From: Bacteroidales bacterium
GTDB lineage: Bacteria; Bacteroidota; Bacteroidia; Bacteroidales; P3
DNA length: 5,201 nucleotides
Assembly (NCBI GenBank): GCA_012837565.1
Contig: DUQY01000334.1
Span: 1 to 5,201 of the forward strand
Reading direction: 5' to 3'
Both the position numbers and the translations under genes were made by a program. This document shows, piece by piece, positions 1 to 5,201 of this stretch (position 1 is the stretch's first letter; each line of letters opens with the position of its first letter). The notes below the pieces were generated by a model. That model had not been told where the DNA came from, did not search any database, and saw nothing but the letters and a program-made list of their open reading frames with translations.

Positions 1-657
1 AACCTTATCTTCCCAAACACTGGTTGCAGATATTACTTGAGGAGATCCTACTGGCACAAATGTTGTGAAATCATTAGGATCATCCATAACACCTACTTGA
101 ATTCCTGCTGCATCTACTGTTGAAAAAAACATTTTGAATTCAACAGTTAATGTGTTTATCGGTATTGAAATATCAATAGGATTACATACGGCAACAACTC
201 TTGTATTATTGTAGGAGTAGAAATACATTGCACCTGGTGAAGAGAAGTTTGTTGTTGATATATAAGGATAATTGATAGTAGAATAATTTGATACATTTCT
301 TGACCAACATGTTGGATAAGAAGTAGCAGCTGTTCCTGTACCATAAGTGTCAAAGTTTTCTGAGAATGGCATAGTTATTATATAATCACATGCTGTGCGG
401 AAACTTAATACTGCACTTGAATTTGAATATGTAGCATCACTACATAGGGTTGTAACATAAACTTCATAAAGAGTGTTTGCTGTTAAATTTGTCATTTGAT
501 ATGGAAGAACAAAAATATCATCCTCAGTCCATGTTACACTTCCTGCAACTCTATAGTAAATCTTCCACTGAGTATCTCCAATATTACCAGCTGTGAATGT
601 AATATTAGCATCTGTTGGAGTAACTCCCGCAGTTGCTAATCCTGTTGGACGAGCACA
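1..657 (-). repeat. Repeat unit 5: FN3-5 plus anchor-J domain 5 (cut by window edge)
   Basis: FN3-5 (residues 1253-1341, positions 391-657) starts CARPTGLATAG, has ANITFTAGN, QWKIYYR, LTANTLYEVYVTTLC and ends SFRTA. The anchor-J domain (from residue 1342, positions 1-390) has CDYIITMPFSENFDTYG, PTCW, YPYISTTN, AMYFYSY, NPIDISIPINTL and VGVMDDPND, then VWEDKV at the edge. It is the short subtype, most like domain 3 (ENFDTYG, YPYLSTTN). The strand carrying WEDKV corresponds to the WTEY/WETF step, so about 40 residues of the domain are missing. Confidence 0.8.
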
Positions 658-3600
658 AGCTGGAATATAGTCAACTATTAGATTATCAAGATATCCATAA
701 CAATAAGTACTCGTGTATAGAGCTTTAAATGCAATATATTCTCCTAAGCCTGTATAGGAGCTAAAATTAACTTCGTATTCAGTCCAAGTTGTTGTCCCGA
801 TTATTGTATCTATAGAAACAAATGTAGTTGCATCTGCTGGGTCTGTCATAACTCCAACAACAAATATGTCTGTTGAAGATGAATTTTTATAGTAGAATGT
901 TGCTGATAATGTATTGATAGGAATTGATGGGTCAATAGGTGACATTGCTGCTATATTATATGTTCCTGCTGTTCCAGCATAAAAATACAAGCAATTACCT
1001 GTATGTCCACCTGTATTAACATAAGGACGATCGTTATAGGTTGTTGTTCTAACCCAACAAGCTGGCATAATAGTTGTTCCTGTTCCATATCCTTCAAAGC
1101 TTTCAAAGAAAGGTAATGTTGTTATAGGAGCACAGCTAGTGCGGAATGAAAATTCATTACTTGGTGTAGATAGTTCTATTCCGCAATCTGTTGAAATATA
1201 TACATTATGTAATGTGTTTGGATTTAGATTTTGTATTGTATGTGGATTTGTTGTAATATATACAGAGTCATAACCTGGAGCATTTGCTTCTTTCCAATAT
1301 AACCACCAAGCATAATCAGTTGTGTTTCCTGGAATCCAAGAAACATCAACAGAGTTACTTGTGGTGTTAGCAAAAGTCAATGCTGATGGACGAGCACAAT
1401 CTGGAATTATATCTACAACAACGTCATCTAAATAAAAGTAATTTGTGGTAGTATTATATTCAGACTTAAATGCAATATATTGACCAGTTCCTTGATAATT
1501 GCTGAAGTTTGCATCAAAGGTTTCCCATACAACAGTTGCTGAAGGAGAAAATGTAGCAATAGGGTCAAATGTTGTAGGGTCATTAGGGTTTGTCATAATC
1601 CCAACTATAACATTGCTTGTTGCGTTACCTTTCCTTATCTTAAATGAAGCCTTCAGTGTATTAATTGGAATTGAAGGATCAATAGGAGGAATAACTGCTA
1701 TATTATAACTCCCTGTTGTTGCATAGAAATACAATGAAGCAGGAGCACTATTATTAGTAGTACTTAGATATGGATACGTTGAATATGTAGTTATTTTATT
1801 CCAACAAGCAGGGAAGTAAGCAGAACCTGTTCCGCCGTAAGTATCAAAGTTTTCAGAATAAGGTAATGTAGTTATTGCATCACAAGGTGTTCTAAATGAA
1901 ATTACAGGTGTTTCTTCTGATAATTCTACTGAACAATCTGTTCTAAAATAGACATTATATGGAGTATTCGCAGTAAGTCCTTGCAATTCAAATGGATTAA
2001 TATTAACCAGTACTGAATCATAAGTTGTTGCTGTTGCTGTCTTATAATATAGATACCAAGAAGCATCACCAAGATTTCCTTCTGTCCAAGAAAACTCTGC
2101 ACTTGTTTGAGTAACTCCTGTCGTACTAACTGCAGTTGGTCTTGCGCAAGAAGGTATTGGTTCTACAGATACATCATCTAATCTTAGATTGTATCCATCA
2201 GGTGTATTTTGGCGAACAAATGCTATATATCTGTCACCTGAAAACTGATTTAGATTTATTTCGTATTGTTGCCAATCACCTACTGGAAGCATTTGAGTAA
2301 ATATTTGTGTAAATCCAGGCATATTGCCAGAAACTCCCATACCTGTAGTATCTAATGTTGTAGTAATTCCATCTGAAATAAATACTGATATTTCATCAGG
2401 TTCAGTTGTTGAGGAGCTACTTCTCATTGCCCAAAAACGTAATCTTTCATTACCTGTTAATGATAATTTAGGAGTAATCAACCAATCATTATGTCCTGTT
2501 GTACCATAGTCAGTATAACATGCTGCGTGGCCAGTACCTGTATGAGCAGGAGTTGTGCCTTTTTTCCACCAATATTCGTATGTTCCATTGGTGCCTCCTT
2601 TGTCAACAACTGTCCAACAACTTGGAGCAGATTTATTGCCTGGAGCAACTGCTGGAGTCCAATTTGATTCAAATCCTTCTGCCCAAGGGAATGATGTTAT
2701 TGCTCCACAAGCTGTATAGAATGTTGAAATATTTGTTGCCTCAGATAGATTTGATCCGCAATATGTTTTTATATAAATATTGTACCCTGTTGAAGCATTT
2801 AATCCTGTTAAGGTAAATGGATTTGAGTTTGCAGGAACTGAATCATATATTGTTGTTCCTGTTGGTGCATAATAAATATACCATGCAGCATCATAAATAT
2901 TACCATTTGTCCAAGATAATTCTAAATCATTTTCCATAGTAGCATTTAATGTAACTGCAGTTGGTCTTGCACAAGATGGAACAGGTGATATTGAAACATC
3001 ATCAAGATTCAAATAGTATCCACCTGTTGTATTGGTAACAAATGCTATACGATAATCTCCATAATATTGACTTAAATTAATTTCATATTCTGTCCAATCT
3101 GCAGCAGATACTAGTGTATTTGGCATTATTTCTGTAAATAATGAAGTGTCTGTTACAAGAGCAAGATCTGCTGCTTGAGTTGTAATATCATATATTCTAA
3201 CTCCTATTTTATCTGCATAAGTAGAATAACCCTTTGCCCAAAAACGAAGTCTTTCATTTCCATTTAATGTTATTGGAGGCGTAATTAACCAATCGTTAGT
3301 AGCATATGTAGCCCCTCCTGTATACATTTGAGCTGCTCCAGTTCCTGAATGAATATAAGCTGCAGTTGTTGTGCTTCTCCAAATATAAGATGTACTTGAA
3401 TATCCACCATTAATGTTTATCCAACAATTAGGAGCTAATGCATTACCTGGAGCTACTGCTGAGACCCAAGGCGTTGTTTCAAAACCTTCTGTCCAAGGGA
3501 ATGATGTTATCGTACCACAAGCTGTACGAAAAGAAATAATTCTCCATGAACTTTCATCAGTTGCACAAATAGATTTAATTCTAACCTCATAAGCAGAACT

Positions 3601-4011
3601 AGCTATAAGTCCTTGTAATGAATTTGAACCAGAAGTAGCATAAATATTATCACTCCAAGTTGTTTCTAATGCTTGTTTATATTGTACAATCCAAGAATTA
3701 CCACTTGTATTAGTTGTCCATGTAATATCTGCTGAAGATGTTGTGATATTTGATGCTAATAAATTATCAGGAGGATAACAATAAGATCCATTAGGAGTTA
3801 TATTTAACTTAATATTTGCTCGCTTGTCTGTATTCCCAGAACCATCAGTTATTAAAGCAAGATTTGTTGTAAAAGATAATGGAGATGAGTCTTTGTATCT
3901 ATTATAGCTAATTGCAGGTGTTCCTGTATTATTATAAATAGTCATACTACAACTGCCACTAGTACTACAGCCTGTTCCTTCTGTTAGGACTAATAAATTT
4001 CCAGATCCTGT
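1..4011 (-). CDS. Downstream portion of the FN3/anchor-J repeat protein (continuous with the N-terminal fragment, partial)
   Basis: The frame continues directly after the TAA as TGSGNLLVLTEGTG, finishing the N-terminal domain (ending near ANIKLNITPNGS), and then runs through five FN3/anchor-J units without another stop for 1337 codons. The first ATG after the stop is at 3945-3943 (in TMSCSG), 23 codons in. It has no signal peptide and sits inside the N-terminal domain, so re-initiation there would give a cytosolic, domain-broken product; it is unlikely to be a true start. The sequence is rich in Thr, Ser, Asn and Tyr, typical of secreted beta-sandwich proteins, and no transmembrane segment or catalytic signature was seen. 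The protein continues past position 1, where the fifth anchor-J domain is about 130 residues in. Further repeats and a C-terminal type IX sorting domain are expected there, by inference only. Confidence 0.8.
658..1398 (-). repeat. Repeat unit 4: FN3-4 plus anchor-J domain 4 (247 aa)
   Basis: FN3-4 (residues 1006-1093, positions 1135-1398) starts CARPSALTFAN, has VDVSWIPGN, WWLYWKE, LNPNTLHNVYISTDC and ends SFRTS. The anchor-J domain (1094-1252, positions 658-1134) has CAPITTLPFFESFEGYG, PACW, CLYFYAG, SPIDPSIPINTL, IFVVGVMTDPAD, WTEYEVNF, EYIAFKA and YLDNLIVD. It is the short subtype; the closing LDDV motif of the other units is LDNL here. Confidence 0.8.
1399..2148 (-). repeat. Repeat unit 3: FN3-3 plus anchor-J domain 3 (250 aa)
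   Basis: FN3-3 (residues 756-843, positions 1885-2148) starts CARPTAVSTTG, has AEFSWTEGN, SWYLYYK, LTANTPYNVYFRTDC and ends SFRTP. The anchor-J domain (844-1005, positions 1399-1884) has the short architecture: CDAITTLPYSENFDTYG, PACW, SLYFYA, PPIDPSIPINTL, VIVGIMTNPND, WETFDANF, QYIAFKS, FYLDDVVVD. The first 19 bases of homology at 2127-2145 are identical to 2952-2970 in unit 2, 275 codons apart. So FN3-3 is closest in DNA to FN3-2, while its anchor-J belongs to the other subtype. Confidence 0.8.
2149..2973 (-). repeat. Repeat unit 2: FN3-2 plus anchor-J domain 2 (275 aa)
   Basis: FN3-2 (residues 481-568, positions 2710-2973) starts CARPTAVTLNA, has LELSWTNGN, AAWYIYYAP, TGLNASTGYNIYIKTYC and ends STFYTA. 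The anchor-J domain (569-755, positions 2149-2709) has CGAITSFPWAEGFES, PSCW, NDWLITPKLSL, ERLRFWAMR, WQQYEINL, RYIAFV and LRLDDVSVE. It is the same long subtype as unit 1. An 18-base stretch at 2683-2700 is identical to 3493-3510, exactly 270 codons away in the same phase, which shows that the two units share ancestry at DNA level. Confidence 0.8.
2974..3780 (-). repeat. Repeat unit 1: FN3-1 plus anchor-J domain 1 (269 aa)
   Basis: FN3-1 (residues 212-298, positions 3520-3780) starts CYPPDNLLASN, has ADITWTTN, WIVQYKQ, LQGLIASSAYEVRIKSIC and ends SFRTA. The anchor-J domain (299-480, positions 2974-3519) has CGTITSFPWTEGFE, PNCW, TNDWLITPPITL, ERLRFWAKG, WTEYEINL, YRIAFV and ends YLNLDDVSI. 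It is the long 'DWLITP' subtype, close to the cleaved-adhesin family seen in gingipains and related haemagglutinins. The usual CARP start of later FN3 units is CYPP here, so this is the least typical FN3. Confidence 0.8.
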
Positions 4012-4353
4012 TTAGGAGAATGAAGAAGAAAATATAAATTTCTTCCATCCAGAACTTGGAGTGTAGAAAGATGTTGAATCATAAACAAGAGTAGCATTTG
4101 AAGTTAAAGTTGTCCATGATTGATTAAGGTTGATAGAAGCATCAGTTATCTCAATCAAATAGATTTTCACTCTCTTTCCTGTGCCAGTAGTAACAGAAGA
4201 AAGATTATACTCAATACTTTCTATACTCCCTCCTAATCCTATTCCAATCTCAGAAGCAGAATAAAGGTGCGCAGATATATTGTATCCATATAATCCAGGC
4301 ATAGCACTCGTACTTGCTGTTGTTGTTCCAGTGCCAATTGCAATTGGTACGGT
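3781..4353 (-). other. N-terminal beta-sandwich-like domain, residues about 21-211, containing the stop
   Basis: From memory of related Bacteroidota proteins, this domain has a pattern of 'Y-YSY-Q-IY-ASEIG', 'G-I-SISF', 'R-L-VYMG-T', 'F-YTGGNLVV' and a final 'NNIQLEITP'. The window shows matching steps in order: YGYNISAHLYSASEIG, SIESIEYNLSS, KRVKIYLIEIT, W-TL, then FS-stop-TGSGNLLVL, and RANIKLNITP. Both halves of the domain are present in phase on the two sides of the TAA, which is the main reason for calling one gene. In this family the domain leads into FN3 repeats, as here. Its function is not known to me. Confidence 0.7.
4012..4014 (-). other. Single in-frame TAA stop (codon 134) at a predicted tyrosine position
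   Basis: The codons read TTC TCC TAA ACA GGA on the minus strand. The domain pattern is aromatic-x-Tyr-Thr-Gly-x-Asn-Leu, so TAT or TAC is expected; one third-position change gives TAA. There is no length change around it: phase and domain logic continue at once on the far side, so this is a substitution, not a frameshift. The base after the stop is A. No nearby structure or second stop codon suggests recoding. Confidence 0.9.
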
Positions 4354-4413
4354 TTGCGACCAGCCACTAATAGCGAACATTGTCGCCACCAAAAATAATA
4401 ATAATCGTTTCAT
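4012..4413 (-). CDS. N-terminal fragment (133 aa) of the FN3/anchor-J protein, as ended by the in-frame TAA
   Basis: This is what a gene caller would report upstream of the stop. It begins with Lys-Arg and a hydrophobic core (LLLFLVATMFAI) and ends its signal with GWSQ, a typical Bacteroidota Sec signal in which Gln flanks the cleavage site. The mature part carries an N-terminal domain known from many Bacteroidota FN3 and peptidase-like surface proteins: a Gly/Thr-rich opening (IGTGTTTAST), YGYNISAHLYSASEIG, a G-SIESIEYNLSS strand, and VKIYLIEIT followed by W-TL. The fragment stops at KKFIFSSSFS, in the middle of a beta-strand, so it lacks the last third of this domain and all repeat domains. 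As a stand-alone product it would probably be a misfolded exported peptide. The start is supported by the A-rich leader, the signal peptide directly after it, and a TAA codon at 4432-4434 just upstream in frame. Confidence 0.75.
   Translation of the reverse strand: MKRLLLFLVATMFAISGWSQTVPIAIGTGTTTASTSAMPGLYGYNISAHLYSASEIGIGLGGSIESIEYNLSSVTTGTGKRVKIYLIEITDASINLNQSWTTLTSNATLVYDSTSFYTPSSGWKKFIFSSSFS
4354..4413 (-). other. Sec signal peptide
   Basis: Residues 1-20: a basic n-region (K2, R3), a hydrophobic core LLLFLVATMFAI, and a polar c-region SGWSQ. Cleavage around the Ser-Gln or Gln-Thr junction would fit the usual Bacteroidota signal peptidase I pattern. There is no lipobox cysteine, so the protein is not predicted to be a lipoprotein. 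The exact cleavage site is inferred. Confidence 0.85.
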
Positions 4414-4437
4414 TTTTTTCTTTAATTTAAGTTAAAC
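4414..4437 (-). promoter_or_regulatory. A-rich translation start leader, no Shine-Dalgarno; contains a near-palindrome
   Basis: On the minus strand the bases just before ATG are AAATTAAAGAAAAAA: A-rich and with no GGAGG-like site, as is usual for Bacteroidota. The preceding 4421-4436 form a 16-base near-palindrome (TTTAATTT/AAGTTAAA, one mismatched pair). It could be an operator or merely chance in AT-rich DNA. Confidence 0.5.
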
Positions 4438-4465
4438 ATTATATCTGTTATATATTATATGGTTG

Positions 4466-4497
4466 CAAATATATAACATCAAAAGCCATAATGCAAA
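4466..4497 (-). promoter_or_regulatory. Bacteroidota-type promoter of the repeat-protein gene
   Basis: On the minus strand, TTTG (4497-4494) is followed after 20 bases by TATATTTG (4473-4466), an exact match to the primary sigma factor pattern TTTG-N19/20-TAnnTTTG of Bacteroidota. Transcription would start near 4458-4462, leaving a leader of about 45-50 bases before the ATG at 4413. The start site is inferred. Confidence 0.7.
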
Positions 4498-4954
4498 TTT
4501 TTGTTGATTATTCTTAATGTTTATAAATAGCTATCTAATATTTTATTGTGTTTAATATACAGTGTTTTGTTATATAAGTTTTTTGAAAAATCCATGTTCC
4601 TGAGAGTTTGAAGTTCTATTAATCAATTTTGTGAAAATATTTATTTTGCTTCTAGTGTTTTTGACACTTATTAATCTAAAGGTTCTTCTTCTTCTTTCTT
4701 ACAAGCTTTTATTTCTTTCATCTATACATTATTATATAGGAGGCCTAAAAATATGAATATTTCTCATATTCGTCTCTATATTTTCTCGTTCTATTCTTCT
4801 GTTTTCTTCCTTTCTAATCCCATATATTTCTCTTTATGTTGAATTCTCAGTAATAACCATATAATAAATTGAAAAAAGATTTTAAAATATCTCTAAGGTT
4901 TCCAATTAGTTAAGTCTATTCTATAAAAAAAGATATAAAAAAAGTGTACAAATG
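4498..4954. other. AT-rich divergent intergenic region, no gene supported
   Basis: No reading frame of convincing length or composition exists on either strand. From about 4676 to 4840 the plus strand is strongly pyrimidine-rich (TTCTTCTTCTTCTTTCTT and similar), and the last stretch before the rRNA promoter is A-rich (AAAAAAGATATAAAAAAAG at 4925-4943), a place where an UP-like element for rRNA transcription would sit. A weak AT hairpin lies at 4750-4770. No tRNA, riboswitch or insertion element was recognised. Confidence 0.6.
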
Positions 4955-4985
4955 TTTGGTAGTTTAGAAAATGGATGTATCTTTG
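4955..4985 (+). promoter_or_regulatory. rRNA operon promoter
   Basis: TTTG at 4955-4958, a 19-base spacer, then TATCTTTG at 4978-4985: an exact fit to the Bacteroidota consensus TTTG-N19-TAnnTTTG. It is preceded by an A/T-rich tract at about 4925-4950 and lies some 195 bases before the 16S start, as expected for an rrn promoter. Transcription should begin near 4990-4993. Any upstream second promoter was not seen. Confidence 0.8.
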
Positions 4986-4991
4986 CACTCC

Positions 4992-5180
4992 CAATCAGGA
5001 CACACTCTAACGAATGGCCGAGGCGAGAGAAACATATAAGTAGAGTACTGAGCGGGGATAAGTTCATTGAAACAAAGGAAACCAAAGGTAGCGAAAGTTT
5101 AGAAGATACAAAGTTTCATAGTATTTATACTTTGATTACTTTATAGAATTAGAAACAGAGTCAAGAAGAACAAAAATTTT
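4992..5180 (+). ncRNA. 16S rRNA leader (external transcribed spacer)
   Basis: This stretch lies between the rRNA promoter and the mature 16S 5' end and would be removed during rRNA processing. It is richer in G and C in its first half (AATGGCCGAGGCGAGAG, GAGCGGGGAT) than the flanking DNA. Possible local structure: CTCT(AA)CG pairing with CGAGAG at 5005-5029, and CAAAGT/ACTTTG at 5109-5114 and 5129-5134. It also has a direct repeat GAAACAAAGG / AAACCAAAGG at 5069-5088. The partner strand of the main processing stem would lie after 16S, outside the window. The exact start is inferred from the promoter. Confidence 0.65.
5062..5072 (+). promoter_or_regulatory. boxA-like antitermination motif in the rRNA leader
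   Basis: GTTCATTGAAA resembles the boxA pattern (GCTCTTTAAnA in Enterobacteria; GTTCTTTGA-type sequences occur before Bacteroidota 16S genes), which recruits the NusB-NusE antitermination complex to rRNA transcripts. Its position, about 110 bases before 16S, is suitable. The match is imperfect and the assignment is tentative. Confidence 0.4.
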
Positions 5181-5201
5181 ACAATGAAGAGTTTGATCCT
5201 G
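5181..5201 (+). rRNA. rrs: 16S ribosomal RNA, first 21 bases only
   Basis: ACAATGAAGAGTTTGATCCTG contains the universally conserved 5' segment AGAGTTTGATCCTG, the site of the common 27F primer. Aligning it with the E. coli 5' end (AAATTGAAGAGTTTGATC) places base 1 at 5181. The gene continues past the right edge, and 23S, 5S and spacer tRNAs are expected downstream but not seen. The 64-codon open frame at 4952-5146 lies over the promoter and leader and is not a gene. Confidence 0.92.

Larger units (their letters stand above)
1..4413 (-). pseudogene. Giant secreted FN3 / choice-of-anchor J repeat protein gene, interrupted by one in-frame stop, 3' end outside window
   Basis: Read on the minus strand from ATG 4413, one phase stays open to the window edge for 1471 codons except for a single TAA at codon 134 (4012-4014). 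Layout by residue: signal peptide 1-20; N-terminal domain about 21-210; then five units, each an FN3 domain followed by an anchor-J (cleaved-adhesin/MAM-like) domain, at 212-480, 481-755, 756-1005, 1006-1252 and 1253 onward. FN3 marks include the recurring CARP start and the SFRTAC/TPC/TSC end. Anchor-J marks are GFE or ENFD, CW, NDWLITP or PPIDPSIPINTL, and a closing LDDV. Such proteins in Bacteroidota are extracellular adhesins or matrix proteins, usually type IX secretion cargo; no sorting domain is visible because the C-terminus is off-window. No catalytic motif was recognised. It is called a pseudogene only because of the lone stop: a sequencing error or a recent nonsense mutation both fit, and there is no other sign of decay. 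The ligand is unknown. Confidence 0.85.

Noticed and set aside
156..353. 65-codon minus-strand frame
   Set aside because: It is an out-of-phase shadow of anchor-J domain 5.
1499..1708. 69-codon plus-strand frame, hydrophobic-looking
   Set aside because: It lies antisense to a clearly coding anchor-J domain whose motifs are intact on the minus strand.
2478..2672. 64-codon minus-strand frame
   Set aside because: It is an out-of-phase shadow of the anchor-J domain 2 coding sequence on the same strand.
2324..2816. Overlapping plus-strand frames of 61 and 105 codons
   Set aside because: Both are antisense to FN3-2/anchor-J 2 of the repeat gene, and neither has features of its own.
1..4011. Stop-codon reassignment (TAA read as tyrosine) in this organism
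   Set aside because: All other tyrosines in the frame are TAT or TAC and no second in-frame TAA, TAG or TGA occurs in 1337 codons, so one isolated event is far simpler.
4750..4770. AATATGA/TCATATT hairpin followed on the minus strand by TTTTT, as a terminator
   Set aside because: The stem is entirely weak AT pairs apart from one G-C, and no gene on either strand ends there.
4952..5146. 64-codon open frame on the plus strand before 16S rRNA
   Set aside because: It begins at an ATG inside the rRNA promoter and covers the 16S leader; composition is that of a transcribed spacer, with no recognisable protein features.

Overview
The window suggests a member of the Bacteroidota, base composition AT-rich. 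Three things point there. The long minus-strand gene encodes a secreted protein of alternating fibronectin type III and 'choice-of-anchor J'/cleaved-adhesin-like domains, a design typical of that phylum. Both promoters fit the Bacteroidota pattern TTTG-N19/20-TAnnTTTG. The start codon has an A-rich leader with no Shine-Dalgarno. Genus or family cannot be told from this stretch.

Layout. Positions 1-4413 (minus strand) hold one huge reading frame that runs off the left edge: 1471 codons, made of a signal peptide, an N-terminal beta-sandwich-like domain, then five tandem units of FN3 plus anchor-J domain (the fifth cut by the window edge). The frame is broken once, by a TAA at 4012-4014 (codon 134). 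The 1337 codons after it are open and in the same phase, and the stop sits where the domain pattern predicts a tyrosine. A naive annotation would therefore show a 133-aa protein plus a headless FN3 protein, but this is one gene with a single nonsense codon (real mutation or sequence error). Positions 4414-4465 are its short leader and 4466-4497 its promoter. Positions 4498-4954 are very AT-rich, gene-free intergenic DNA, pyrimidine-rich on the plus strand in its middle. Positions 4955-4985 are a strong rRNA-type promoter on the plus strand, 4992-5180 the 16S leader, and 5181-5201 the first 21 bases of 16S rRNA.

The adhesin-like gene and the rRNA operon are divergently transcribed and functionally unrelated. 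The protein, if expressed in full, would be exported through the Sec system and probably handed to the type IX secretion system; the C-terminal sorting domain that would show this lies outside the window. No mobile element, CRISPR array or tRNA was seen. The most notable observation is the lone in-frame stop in an otherwise intact giant surface-protein gene.
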